Assembly (NCBI GenBank): GCA_961205875.1
Contig: OY540813.1
Location: forward strand, 20,927,001-20,991,000
Source of the DNA: Sialis fuliginosa
Lineage: Eukaryota > Arthropoda > Insecta > Megaloptera > Sialidae
Length of the DNA stretch: 64,000 bases
Direction: 5' to 3'
Position numbers and translations under genes: made by a program. Numbering within the stretch: position 1 is the first letter of the stretch; each line of letters starts with the position of its first letter. Below are positions 47,843-60,007 of the stretch, piece by piece. The notes beneath the pieces were generated by a model that saw only the letters and a list, made by a program, of their open reading frames with translations, was not told where the DNA came from and ran no database searches.

Positions 47843-48269
47843 GGGTGAAGTTAAGTAAGTGTAACCACGGCTTATCACACTTTAAATAAGCTTTATTTGT
47901 ACTTCAGACCCATCACATGTGTTTATTTATGCCTGTCTTTGTTTTAGTTAACCATAAATAGTTCGTATTTGAGTAAAATTTAAGATATTTTAATAATTTA
48001 AAAATACAATAAAAATTGGAGAATCTGGACACTTTCCCATGACTCTTTTAAAATGTTTTATATGGGTATAACAAGGTGAGGTTACACTTGCTCCATATTT
48101 AACCGTAAAAAGTTGTTTTTTTCAAAATAAAAATGCATATGGTTTTAAAGCCAATTAGTCCAAGTTTATGCATGAGAAATTTCATAATTATACTCGCAAT
48201 AACAAGTTGGCAATTTGAGGTCAGAGTTGAACTATGCCGAAACGTGGTTACACTTACCCCACTTCACCT
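47843..48269. mobile_element. Non-autonomous DNA element, 427 bp, TA flanks
   Basis: Inverted ends: left GGGTGAAGTTAAGTAAGTGT, right (reverse complement) AGGTGAAGTGGGGTAAGTGT, both followed by AACCACG. TA lies on both sides (47841-47842, 48270-48271). Non-coding. The TA flanks favour the Tc1/mariner superfamily. Confidence 0.8.
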
Positions 48270-48271
48270 TA

Positions 48272-49513
48272 ATTAATTATATTTTTTGCTGTCTTGTATA
48301 GTACGTATTTATACCCGATCGAAAAAACGCGCTCGTGTGATTTTTTGTGATTACGACTGACAATGAATAAGTCTTATTTAATTTTTTTTTATATTTACAA
48401 AAATTATTAAAGAAAGTACTCCGCATACCTTGAATGGAAAATGAGTTTCCACATAATGAGCTGAAATTTGGGTATGTTGTAGTTTCGAGTTTACTGATCA
48501 AGTTTTAATGGGCCCAAATCCGAAAAACGCGATCCTTACGACCTAGACTACTCAGAAAGTGCCGAAATAAGGAACATCATATTATGCAATATAATATTCA
48601 ACTAAAGTCACCGTGGAACTTTTGCATGATATGATTTTAACGATAGCATTTTTGAATTTTTTTGTATTAAATTTTTCATAGCACCAGGGGTTATTTGAAC
48701 AAATTTTTAGAGCTACACAATTTGAACAAAAAAGTTATATTAAAGAAATAAATTAGATGATTAAAATTCAGGTGCGAAAATTACTTTATATTTGAAATTT
48801 TAATAAAAACTTCACATTGACAACAATAACATTATTAAACTATAGTAACGGAACTCATTGTCAGTCGAAAATCGAAGGCTACCTGCGTTTATTTTTTCCT
48901 TAGACACTGCACAAAGCACCTTTTAGAACTGCACATTTGAATTTTAGAGCTCTAAAAACAAGCTTTTACACACTGAAATAACCCCTGAAATAGCACTATA
49001 AATTTATCGAAGATTTGTCTGACAATGAGTCAAATATGGAATGATAAAATATGGCACAAATACCTCGTCTAATTTGATTCAATTATTCTCCGAAACTCCA
49101 CCAGTGTTATACTTAGAAATTTATGAAGTTATGCAGTTTCATATCACAAGATGTACATATCTATAGTAAAGTTTTAATCCAAAATTATCCATGTGTTGAG
49201 AACATTTAGTATTTCCTAATATGATTATCACCTAAACTTTATATAAATATTTCTTAAAATATGACACAATATTATTTATCTACGATTAATAATATTTATT
49301 TTATTATTTTGACCTGTACTATTTGTATTTATATAAATGTTTTTATTGTTAGAAAGTTAAGAATAGAATATTATTGATCTTAAGTAAATACTTGTTTAAT
49401 ATATTTATTTCTACACTTCTACAGCATCAACAAATAATGTTCATTTTAAAAAGTAATATTTGCCAAATAAATAAAAATTTCTAAATCTATAAAAACATTT
49501 TACTAGATTTACG
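48272..49513. other. Intron sequence, AT-rich, no exon seen
   Basis: A few less AT-rich stretches (48290-48560, 48840-48960) have no coding frame or receptor motif. Confidence 0.5.
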
Positions 49514-49517
49514 TTAA

Positions 49518-50277
49518 GAATGTATGGCACATACAGTCTGAGTCAAAAATAATGTAAATCTAGATGCAATGAACGATCAAAATCAAATTATGAATTATTC
49601 ACCTTAAATGCTTATAAGAAAGTCAAATTGGTTTATAAACAACATAAACTATAAAAATAATTTTGTTTAAAACCTTATTTCCCATTATAGACTGTTATTT
49701 TAGAATTTTAGCCAAAAAATTAATATTTGTGTTGATAATACAAAAAAATTTTATTCTGAATTCATCTGTCAGATATAAAAACAAAAGAAGTATTTTATTG
49801 TTATAAATGATTAAAATTAAAATATTTAAAAAAAACACTATTTAGAACATATTATGTGGAACATCAAATGTAATGAAAATAATAATATTAGTACTTCATA
49901 TGCTTACATATATGAAAAAATATGTAATAAAAACAAATCATTACATTTCAGTACGGCATTTTTTTTTTCAATATTTTTCAGCAATAATTATTTTTTCTGC
50001 GTATAATTTTTTTTATGAAACTTGTTGCTAAATATGTAAGTGACGTGTTGTGAAAATTTCAGAATTTTCTCGAAGCTTGAACTATGTGTTTTATTGGACT
50101 TAAACCGTCAATACACCATTCTGCCATAAGAGCCCATGTTAATTTTTTTAAATAATAACTTTCAAACTATGTTGTAAAACCATTTGAAATTTTGTGTGGG
50201 TACTTAAGATTTATAATGGAGTAACTTCTCCAAATTTCAACTATTTCTCGTTGAAATTAGATACCTGCCATACATCC
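49518..50277. mobile_element. TTAA-flanked (piggyBac-like) non-autonomous element, 760 bp
   Basis: Exact TTAA on each side (49514-49517 and 50278-50281) and inverted ends GAATGTATGGCA and (right, reverse complement) GGATGTATGGCA. No transposase ORF. Assignment to piggyBac rests on the TTAA target and a short terminal repeat; other TTAA-specific families are possible. Confidence 0.75.
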
Positions 50278-50544
50278 TTAACATAAAAGATCGATTGTTC
50301 AAGCGAAGGTTGAAAACAATAATACATATCAGGTAACCAAGCTTGATATTATATTGAAAACAATGACAATAGAGTTAAATGGTATACACTGCGATTAATA
50401 TACTAAATTGGTGTTGTATCATATCAGTATAGATAGAATACCATTCGTGCACACATTCTGGTTGATTTGAGTAAATGGAAAATTTACATAGTGAAACATA
50501 AACTAGATATAAAATAATTTGTTTTAACAATATATTATAATACA

Positions 50545-50950
50545 TCTTCCAAGTAAATGCACATTGTTTCCTCGTGCTAAATTCACCAAAGGTAGTTAAT
50601 TTATCAATCAATTTTAATTGATATCGATAAAGTATTCAGATGAACTGCCTGCCATTGGCAAACCATTTAATTTTTATACAATTTTAATTCAAATATTTAT
50701 TCGACATTCTTCTTTTAAAACGAGCATGATTATTTATTCGTATATTTTAAATTTTTGACAATTTCAATCTAAATCTAAATTTTTATATTATGACATTTAA
50801 TACGTTATAGTAAATAGCTATTTAAAAAATGATGATTTTTTAAAGCAAATTGAGATAAATCACAAACATTGTGTTGTGGTAACCTATATTATAGAAAATT
50901 GAATGCTCTACAAAAAAGATCCTATAAAATTTTCACGTAACATGTGTCTT
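50545..50950 (+). repeat. Partial copy of the 8549 mariner-like element
   Basis: Colinear with 8625-9045: CCAAGTAAATGCACA, TGCTAAATTCACCA, ACCATTTAATTTTTATACAA, TTTCAATCTAAATCTAAATT, AATGCTCTACAAAAAA and TATAAAATTTTCAC. Termini are missing. Confidence 0.8.
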
Positions 50951-51350
50951 TCGTGAGATATCTTGAAAAAAATATATATTTTGGGATGTTACCCTCCTCT
51001 TTACAAACGATTTTGATAATTTTGAGACGGGACCGTCCTCACGCCAGATCTAACCAACTAACCAAATTTCAGTTATATCGGTTCAGTGGTTCATGAGTAA
51101 TGCGTGCAACAAGGATTCAAGGAATAGACATACGGACAGACAAACAGACAGACACGGAACGAAAAGTGTTTATCTTGACGTGAAACGGAAAGATCAATTT
51201 AAAATTTTGAAATCGGAGAACATTTTTTTTGTCTCAATATAAAACGATCACAGAGCTTCTCGTAACTTCGATATGGCGAGGAAGCAAATGTTATGTAACA
51301 AAGGCATAGAAGATCAAAACTGATTATACGCCATCTGAGATTAGTTATAC
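50951..51350. repeat. Dispersed repeat tail with CAGA run
   Basis: TTACCCTCCTCTTTACAAAC, CCAAATTTCAGTTATATCGG, TTCAGTGGTTCATGAGTAAT, then GACAGACAAACAGACAGACA. After it come TTTTGAAATCGGAGAACATT and ACGATCACAGAGCTTCTCG, which are shared with 37.85, 34.45 and 23.9 kb. It is a typical insect retroelement tail directly joined to the mariner-like fragment. Confidence 0.6.
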
Positions 51351-52796
51351 ACAGTATATATTGGATGTAAGTAATAATTGGATGTTAAGTAAAATTTTAC
51401 ATTGTGTATTGCATTCGGCACTTTATGTGTGTACTTAAAAACTAATGTCCGTGCGTACGTATGTATGTATGTATGAATGTCCAAACGTCATAACAAAATA
51501 TCTTACAAATTATATAAGATAGTAAATTGAAATTTAAGCTGAATATTACAACCCTCCCCCCCCCCCCCGACATGAATTTAAAAAATATATAATGAAAATA
51601 TAGAGAATATGCTGCTGTAAGAAATTAAAATAAATACATTTTTCAACGAGATATTCACGCATAAGTAAAAAAGCTATTTTTCCCATGTTAATCAAATGGG
51701 AAAAAGACTCGATTTGCGCCGTCCACAGGTTTAATCTATGAGTCTGAAATTTTGGGACAATTAATTTTGATCCAAAGCTAAAACATAGGCTTATGGGACC
51801 GAATAAATAAAATTAATAAAAATAATAAATAAATAAATAAGTAAGCGTTAATTAAAAAATATGATGAAAGGGTCCCTAGTATATCAAATTGCAATAAATT
51901 ATATTAAAACTTGTCGTAAAAATGCGCTATAATAAATATTTAAGAATAATAACAAAATTTGTTATATTTTCATATTCGTCAAGTTTATATATGTATATTA
52001 TACATCATTTGTACTTTTCAATTTATACATAAGATATCATTGATACCACTACATAATTTATAGGAAGATTTTAATTATAATAGACAACTTGAAATGAAAA
52101 TCAATAATGGAAAAAAATATAAGTATTAATAACTTAAAATCTTATATTAAAAAAATAACAATAAAAAGACGTAGACAATGATTTTGTATTAATTTCATAT
52201 GCAGAAAACAATTTTCGAAACTTGATAAAGTGTTTTTATTGACTTTTGCCTGATTCAATTTTCCAATCTGTTACACACAAAATCTATTAATCATTTATTT
52301 GTCTATATATGTATATTTTAACTACTTACATACTTTTTATTGTCTTTTTTACTATTCGAACATTATTCCACGTCAACAAAAAACAATAAGTCAAATTGAT
52401 ATATAATAAAAAGCAAATATAATATACAATAATATGGAGTAGATGATCTACTAACTGGTGGTGACTCGATTTTCTATGTATAATTCACACAAACGACAAT
52501 CGCATTCGAATCCTTTTTGTCATGAAATAATATCTTGATAAATGATTTTTAAAATGGTCAAGGTTTATACGATGACTGTACGCTAGCAGAGTGCTGTAAA
52601 TATCTAATGGGCACGGGGATACTACATCTTTCACTTAATTTGTAGGTTAAAGAATTCAAATAATGTTAGTTTTTCCCAATTTCCCCAAAATAACATTTTG
52701 ATGATCTTATTATTGTCGAAATTCTACGTGCAATAACTGTTTCGAACACCTTACTAGTGCCATTTTGTTGAGTTGAGAAAAATATGATCAAGTTCT
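51351..52796. other. Intron sequence, AT-rich, poly-C tract
   Basis: A run of about 16 C (with one T) sits at 51552-51568. No exon seen. Confidence 0.5.
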
Positions 52797-53063
52797 ACAC
52801 GGAAAAAATATACTGTAAGAATTACAGTTTTTCCTGTCTATCCCGGATAGCAAGCGAAATCATAATATTTTACTATCTGAAACTGTAATAATATAATTTT
52901 AGACTGTAATGTAATATAATACTCATTATAAAATGATGGATTAATTGCAAACATTACAGCCTAAAATTATATTATTATAGTTTCAGAGAGTAAAATATTA
53001 TATTTATATATATCCGGGATAGACAGGAAAAACTGTAATTCTTACAATACATTTTTTCCGTAT
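52797..53063. mobile_element. Palindromic MITE, about 267 bp
   Basis: Long matching arms: left ACACGGAAAAAATATACTGT, AAGAATTACAGTTTTTCCTG and TCTATCCCGGATA; right, reverse complement of nearly the same. AGTTTCAGAGAGTAAAATAT faces ATATTTTACTATCTGAAACT? diverged in part. The whole element can fold into one hairpin. Non-coding. Confidence 0.85.
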
Positions 53064-53583
53064 ACTCATGCCACTGAAAAAACTATTTTTTCAAATTTTT
53101 TTACATTTATATCAGAGGGTGATTACTTTGGATATTTAGTTAAAATGTAATTTTTTAATCTCACCTATACAGTTTAAGTATGAGATATTTTAATGTGACA
53201 GATTCGACGGATGGAGGACAAAATTCTAAAAAAAAGTTTTCACCAAAACCAGCACAAGACAAATAATTATTTTTAAGAGGAAAATTTAAATAATGTTATT
53301 CATTTTCTTGTATTCACAAAACCAGAAACACGCAAAAATTCGTAGGTACGTGCAAAAATATACATAAGTACATCAGATTATAAAGGTAGTTTGTGTATAA
53401 ATTAATAAAATTTCATTTCCATCTAATTTTTAAATTTACACGGAATGTCTTCAGGGTGAGTCAATAGTACCTACATTTTTATTTAAAAGGTAGATAAAAT
53501 ATGCACTTCAATGTGCACAAATTATTATTATATATTATTTAATTATAATTTTATACGAGTATATTATTTGCAATTATTTTTAT
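53064..53583. other. Intron sequence, AT-rich
   Basis: GGGTGAGTCAATAGTACC at 53454 resembles the repeat start at 22.66 kb. No exon seen. Confidence 0.45.
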
Positions 53584-53772
53584 GGTCGTTCCAGACTATC
53601 GTGCCAGTCCCGGTCCGGTCTCGCTTCAATAAAAATATAAATAAACAATAAACAATGAAAGCAACCACACTATAGGTATCGTGCCGGTCTCGTTCCAGTC
53701 ATACTCTAATACAGTATTTACTATACTGAATATTTGACTGGAGCGAGACCGGACCGATAGTGTGGAGCGGCC
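53584..53772. mobile_element. GC-rich MITE, about 189 bp
   Basis: Inverted ends GGTCGTTCCAGACTATCG and (right, reverse complement) GGCCGCTCCACACTATCG, continuing with GGTCCGGTCTCGCT on both sides. A third internal copy, GTGCCGGTCTCGTTCCAGTC at 53681, faces GACTGGAGCGAGACCGG. Target duplication not resolved. Confidence 0.75.
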
Positions 53773-54515
53773 TTTAAAGAAAAACTTTATAGATTTAACG
53801 TGATATTTTTTTTTAATTTGACGATTTTAAGCATTGGTTTGAAAAATTATTTTGAGCTTAATTCTTTATATTTATTATTTCGTTTTGGTGTCACAAAATT
53901 ATGCACCTCCTACAATGTATGTAGATTTTAATTATTTAATACAGGATGTCCGTTATAAAACTGCAAACTTTTTTAAATTTTTGAAGTTACATAATTCAAT
54001 TTTTATTTTTGTATCTTAAAGTACGTAAATTTCAATTTCCTACAACTTTTAATAATATAATATATCCTATAGTCTATACCTATTATCATCAATTATCATG
54101 TTTTTGTTATTATGGTGATGAATGTGTTAAATGACGATAAGAGTGTTAGTTTATTTATTTATTTATAAAAATCTAGATCTTACTGTAAAAAACTTTTCTA
54201 TTTAACATACCAAATGCACTTTTTAGGCATTTTCTCTATCACTAATGAACAAGTTGTAATTCAGTCATCATAAAATATGTTATTGTTATGTTTTTTTGTT
54301 TGTTTTATCCTGAAATATAAATAACACACACGGTAATTAATGATTTTAGGTAGGAAATTGAAAGTTATATACTTAAAGATACAATATTATACGGTTTTCT
54401 ACATAAGACAGACTATACGAAGTAATAAAAAAAAACTCTACATGAACATTAGATTCTACATTCTACATAGACTAATACCAAAACGAAAATATATATTACC
54501 AAAATTATACCCAGA
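53773..54515. other. Intron sequence, AT-rich
   Basis: ACAGGATGTCCGTTATAAAAC at 53941 may be an element end. No exon seen. Confidence 0.45.
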
Positions 54516-54557
54516 ATTATTTTTCAAAACAATATCTAAAAATGTCAATTTAAATAA
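54516..54557 (+). repeat. 42-bp segment exactly repeated 1,040 bp downstream
   Basis: The segment beginning ATTATTTTTCAAAACAATAT recurs without mismatch at 55556-55597 in the same orientation. Sequence on either side differs, apart from a similar CGTTTA just after. Confidence 0.85.
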
Positions 54558-55455
54558 AACGTTTAAAAAAATAATATACCTCTATATACATATATAATAT
54601 ATATTCCTTTAACAGGAACTAAATATGGTAAAAAAATATATGGGTCATTCTATTAAAAAAAACAGGATTTCATTGATAGTTTTCGAAATTAAAATTAAGT
54701 AGTTAAGGTATTTCTATATGTTGAAACTTTTTGATTTATTTTATTTAACTTAATTACTTATGCTTGGAAGTAGCCTACACCCATACATATGTATATTTCA
54801 CTTGGGTTTATATTTATATGGATATACAAGCGTACAGATAAGACATGTCTATCATTACACAGAATATAATGATAATATAATAATATACATATTGGGGGGT
54901 ACATGTAGGTTAAATGATATAACCCTTAACTTCTACAGCGGGCGTGGACTGTTTTTGAGCGTATAATGGTATATTAAATTTACAATAAGTTAAAACTTTA
55001 CTTACAGTTTGTCCTGCTTGGTAGTTCCTGGACTGCATCCAGTGAACTGTATTTATGGTTAGGAGAAAAAGGGTATGATGGAAATACAGTTTCATTTTCA
55101 CAATACACAAAACACATAAAATACAAAAAAAAGATAACTTAAAAAATGTTCACTTGTAATTGTAATATTAAATAAAATATATATCACAGAGGTGTGATAA
55201 AACAAACAATTTCTTCTATTTAAATGCACAAAGGGTGCAAAACTATGCGGATAGTTATTCAATATTGAGTATGTGTATTAGCAAACGTTACTTAATGCAT
55301 ACTTTTCTATACTGTTTTGATTTAAATCTATTGCACAAAAACCAACATGTTTGCTCATAACAAGAAAGAACATGTAAAACTATAAATTAAAATTAATTCT
55401 AAACTTTATTTGGCAGTGGCGCCACCACATATAATATAATAATATAATAGTAGTG
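54558..55455. other. Intron sequence, AT-rich
   Basis: No exon or element ends seen; overlapping small ORFs at 54760 and 54910 show no conserved peptide. Confidence 0.45.
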
Positions 55456-55845
55456 ACTAATGTTTATTATATTATTAATATATGTTATATTATATGTAAA
55501 TAAAAACAAACTTGTTTGTCTAAACGTCAAAATTTATTCAAAAAAAGGTAATCGCATTATTTTTCAAAACAATATCTAAAAATGTCAATTTAAATAAGGC
55601 GTTTATTTATATTTATATTATTATATTTCTGAATTTTTATTTTAAAATATCAATATTTTGCATTATATTAATTGTATTTAATTGTTATTTATTATATTTT
55701 AGCCTGACGATGATTCTATGAATCGAAAGCTTGCGATTACCTTTTCTTGAATAAATTTTGACGTTTAGACAAACAAGTTTGTTTTTATTTACATATAATA
55801 TAATATGTATTAATAATATAATAAACATTACTTACTTTTTTCTCA
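55456..55845. mobile_element. Foldback repeat with a hammerhead-like core near the right arm
   Basis: Left arm about 55461-55556 and right arm about 55732-55840 are inverted copies: TAATGTTTATTATATTATTA, AAAACAAACTTGTTTGTCTA, AACGTCAAAATTTATTCAA and GGTAATCGC on the left reappear reversed on the right. The central part includes the end of the 42-bp duplication (55556-55597) and the hammerhead-like motif (55704-55728). Confidence 0.8.
55704..55728 (+). ncRNA. Hammerhead-ribozyme-like core
   Basis: CTGACGA (55704-55710) fits the CUGANGA core. One unpaired T follows, then GATTC (55712-55716) pairs perfectly with GAATC (55720-55724) across TAT, then GAAA (55725-55728). Stems I and III could not be completed with confidence and the extra T departs from the canonical form, so activity is unproven. 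It lies between the inverted arms of the 55456-55845 repeat. Confidence 0.45.
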
Positions 55846-57395
55846 ATTGCTTCTTTCAAGAAATCGGAATAACTTGATTAATATATGAAGGGATCAGCTT
55901 TACAATACTATGATTAATTAATATAGTAAATTCTTTTTTCAAATGATTAATACACGACTTACCCAGAATTCTACACAAAAAGGCGTATAATAATTTAATA
56001 TTTCTTTTATAAGTTTATATAAATGTAGAAAACTTTGTATTTCTTGCATTAAACTGGAAATGTGTTAGTACCATCAAAAAACGTCAAAAACATACGACAT
56101 TTCTCAACAAAAAAAGGAAAAGAGAACGTAAATAAAGAGTAAAGCAGCCAACAGAAAATCAAATAAAAAACAGTTGAAACAATAACATTTTACGGATGAT
56201 GTAATGTTTTGTCCTAAACAACAAGTTGTGGTATTAGTTGTACAGTGTCTTTGTTTATTCGTTACAGCAAATAAACAGAAATGGTTTGATAAATGTACAT
56301 TAAAGTGATGTTTAGTTGTTCAAACTTGATAGATGTTTTTAACTATCTTTTTTCCAAAAATATTACTATAACATTAAACATTATTTCGTAAAATGTTTAT
56401 GTTGGTTTTTAAACGTAATACAATATTTTACATAAAAAGTATTAAGTAACATATGTACATAAATATGTATATAAGTAAATAATAATTATAATAAATCATA
56501 ACATTTTCTTCTTTCCTTCTTAGTTTTTGATACAATTTATTTTTAAATTTGTTCAGTTTGAAATAAATCAGAATCAGTTTACAACAAGAGGATCTTTAGA
56601 AAAAATAATAATAAATACACATTACTTATAAATACAACTTATTTTTTATTTAGAAATTCCATGTCCGACAGTATAATATTTATTTCAAGAAAAGTTTTCT
56701 ATCATTTGTCATATTTATTAAACTAATATCTTTTAATGAAAGTTTTAATGAGTTTTATTTTCATTGTCATATTTATTTTCCATTTTTTCGTGTAAGCGAT
56801 ATGTACTTAAAATTCAATCTTTTTGAAAATTAATTAAGAATGTAAAGATTAAATTAATTTTAAAGTATAATTATATTTTTTAATAATATATGTATATACT
56901 TACCTACAGTTCATATACAAATAATAGATATTATATATGGTCATTAAAACAGTTTAGATATTTATTATTTGTATTATTTTGTTTTAGTTAGCATATAATA
57001 ACTATCTTTTATTGTCAATTAAATATTTGTTAAACCTACAAAAGTGACAAAAAAGTTGTTGAGAACAAAGAATACATAAAAACTGTAAGAGGTGTTCAGG
57101 AAAAAGATTCAAAAAGTTGTTACGTACATAATAAAAAAGGACACAAAGCTCTGAAAAAACTACAACATCACAAATTACTTTTTATCGCTACACAAGTTAA
57201 TTAATGTTTATATTACCACTCTACAAAAAAAAGTTCTCAACTTGTTACATAGGAATTAACTTTTTTAATTTCTTTGTCCAATTTTGTATGTGAACCTAAT
57301 GCATATACGTGATTGAAAAATTTTAACTCACATTTTAATCTTTGGACTTTTCACAACTGTTAAGTGCAATTAATGTATTATGACAATTTTTATTA
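55846..57395. other. Intron sequence, AT-rich, with a weak MITE-like pair
   Basis: AAAAAGTTGTTGAGAAC (57051) and GTTCTCAACTTGTTACA (57233) are inverted and could mark a roughly 220-bp element. No exon seen. Confidence 0.4.
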
Positions 57396-57399
57396 TTAA

Positions 57400-58165
57400 G
57401 GGGTTACGTCTAATGTATTAATTAATGTTTGAAAAAAAATTGTATTGCCTCAAATGATGTATAATAATCTTAAAAATCATATTCAAATGGGATTATTAAC
57501 AAACAATTTTTTTAATTTTTAGAGCTTACTTTCCAAAGTGTCTCTGAACGAATGAAACAACCTAGGTGATGAAAGTGGTAAAAAATAAGTGATAATGAAT
57601 ATATAGTAATATAAAAGGGCACCGTAATTCGGTCTCAAGCCAAAACAGAAGCAAAATAAGCAAATGAAAACCGCCAAACCGTCATAATCTCGAAAAAAAG
57701 TCGGAACTAACATTAACGTTTGCATGTAGTAAAACAGTTTTCAAACTTTAAACACAGTTTTATCAAAATCATGTTGTTAAAAACTGCGGATAACGTATCA
57801 TGGCCATTTTCCATCCGATCGACTAGAAATTTTAATTGTCACTTTTTAGATAGATTTTACATCGAACTACACACGATTTTTACGATTATTTAGCAATTAT
57901 GGTTTTTAAAAACAATTTATATTTTTTTAATAATCGTATGTACATCGATGGAAAAACTCACGTAATTAACGAGAATTTTTTTTTGTTCTGGATATTGCTT
58001 CATGGAAGTTCTGTTTTCCGCAGTGGAGCACATAAAAAAAGATGCACTCACAATCAGTGTAGCAAAGCTAAAGTTACCATTTTCATTTGATTGCTTTTTT
58101 TATTATTCTAAAAAAAATTCTTAAAAAAAGTATTAGTTTCCGAAGTCACGATTAGATGCAACCCC
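57400..58165. mobile_element. TTAA-flanked (piggyBac-like) non-autonomous element, 766 bp
   Basis: Exact TTAA on both sides (57396-57399, 58166-58169). Ends GGGGTTACGTCTAAT and (right, reverse complement) GGGGTTGCATCTAAT. Its interior ORFs (57519-57725 minus, 57899-58090 plus) show no transposase motif. It is a different subfamily from 49518-50277. Confidence 0.85.
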
Positions 58166-58169
58166 TTAA

Positions 58170-59159
58170 ATTCAACAAAAATAGTTTTTATTTATGAATT
58201 TGATATGTTTGAGGGCTAAAAAATAATTAATTTACATAACACAAATAATTTTTATAATAAAAATATCACTCATTTTAAAGAAAACTATTTACAACACCCA
58301 TCATTGACTTGCTTGTTGTAGGTCGTATGCTGTTGAGCTTTCTAAATATTCGTCTGCATCGGTTTAAAACATCAGGTGGAGAAGTTTTCTTTATTTTACT
58401 ATTCATACTATACATATTTCTGAAGATGTTCACGGAATTATTTTATTAAACGTAATATTAATTCCTTTGTATGTTATAGAACACTAATTCTCCATTCTCC
58501 AAAAATGAAACAGATTTAATCACTTTTCGTCATGTTGTCGTTTCAGGTGAATGGTTTGTTAGGGATTCGAATATTTAATAAAGTATATAGTATTTTTAAA
58601 AAAAAAGAAGAAGAATAAACCCTATCATGCTTTTATGTAATCAGTAACTTGTTAATGATCATTTTTCTCTTTGGATTTTAATAACACATGTGTGTCATAT
58701 ATTTTTTTAAGTTTATTTATTTAGTGAAAATCTTATCACCTTCTTTTATAGTAGTATAATTATTTTTTTGCATCTATAAGTAATATTTCTTGTAAAACAC
58801 TCTAACCAGTAAAAACCGGAATTAAAACGTTCAGTAGTTACAGATAAAATCGTGAACAGACAGACAGATAGACGCGGCGGGGGACTTTGTTTTATAATAT
58901 GAATAGATTATCACCCACTTCTATTCTGTACTCCACCTATTTGTAAATATACCTATATCATATAAACGTATTCATGTTGTAACAAAAAAAGTAATTTGTT
59001 TATTTTAATTTTACATCTTTTCAGAATACATCAGAGTATTTTTTTGCATTTATTCTAATACGTAAAAAATATGTTAAAAATATTTTAATATCCCATACTT
59101 TCAAAGTTCAAAATTGATGCTCATAATGTTATAATACATTACAAAATAAACATATTGTA
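58170..59159. other. Intron sequence with a retroelement tail
   Basis: 58798-58912 contains ACAGATAAAATCGTGAACAG, ACAGACAGATAGACGCGGCG and GGGACTTTGTTTTATAATAT, the 3' tail of a common insect RTE/SINE-like repeat on the plus strand. The rest is AT-rich and non-coding. Confidence 0.6.
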
Positions 59160-60005
59160 CAACCTCTCTAAATGTATGTTTTTGTGATCTGACAACCTCT
59201 CTAAAAGTATAATTCCTCTACCATACGCATGTATTTATATTCTAAAAACCTATTTCACGTTAATTTAATATCTTTAAAATTGTTTGAAGTTTACCTTTTT
59301 TGGTTTATAGTTTATATGTTCATTTAGTCCTCAGTACCTCGACCCTTTTGTAAATTTATTACCATACTTCTAAAACTTCGTGAGTGGCTTCTTTTTGACG
59401 AGTCTAACAACTTTTTTTATTAATGGGGCATTTTCAAACGTGCAGCCGTGGAATCTTCCGGGCGGCGGACTGAAAAAACGGCCCAAGTTATTTGTCGGGG
59501 AAAATGACCAATGAATTGTAACTTAGATAATATGGTGAAAAAATCGAAAACAAAATTGTCGGACAAAAATAGTGGAGTATCACCTAGTCTGCCACCTCCA
59601 ACATGTCAAAATAACGAGGTTATTATAGTTTATTATCAGCTACCTGAAATTTGTAAGATTATTAAATGATTATTTTTACAATTCATTGATCATTTTGTCC
59701 GACAAATATCGTGGGCCGTTTTTCCAGTCCGCCGCCCAGAAAATTCCGCGGCTGCACACTCGAAGATGCCCCATTTTTAAGAATTTTCACAAATAAAAAA
59801 GTTGTTAGAGTCGTCAAAAAAAAGCCACTCACGATGTTTCAGAAGTATGGTAATAAATTTACAAAAGAGTCAAGGTATTGAAAATAATTTTAAGTTAAAC
59901 ATAACCTTGAACTCCTTGAAGTAGTGTCTAATAGCGGTGGAAGAGACTAAGCGGAATATATTCTTTTAGAGAGGTGTATTTTATACTTTAAGAGAGGTTT
60001 TACTG
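59160..60005. mobile_element. Pogo-like element, TA target, hosting a nested foldback
   Basis: Right end, reverse complement, CAGTAAAACCTCTCTTAAAG; left CAACCTCTCTAAATGTATG (a 4-base deletion near the tip). TA flanks both (59158-59159, 60006-60007). Each end carries the ACCTCTCTAAAxGTAT motif twice. CAGTAxAACCTC termini are typical of pogo/Tigger elements. The interior is almost wholly the nested inverted repeat 59332-59880. Confidence 0.75.
59332..59880. repeat. Foldback inside the pogo-like element, arms about 190 bp
   Basis: Left CAGTACCTCGACCCTTTTGT and onward; right, its inverse starting CAATACCTTGACTCTTTTGT. Matching inner segments include TTTATTACCATACTTCT, GTGAGTGGCTT, GGGGCAT, CCGCGGCTGCA-like, GGCGGCGGACTG and GGCCCA. 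The loop is about 110 bp. It could be the internal part of the same element or a separate insertion. Confidence 0.8.
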
Positions 60006-60007
60006 TA

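Noticed and set aside
57519..57725. 68-codon minus-strand ORF within the TTAA element, considered as transposase
   Set aside because: Contains no piggyBac DDD-type motifs and is hydrophobic low-complexity.
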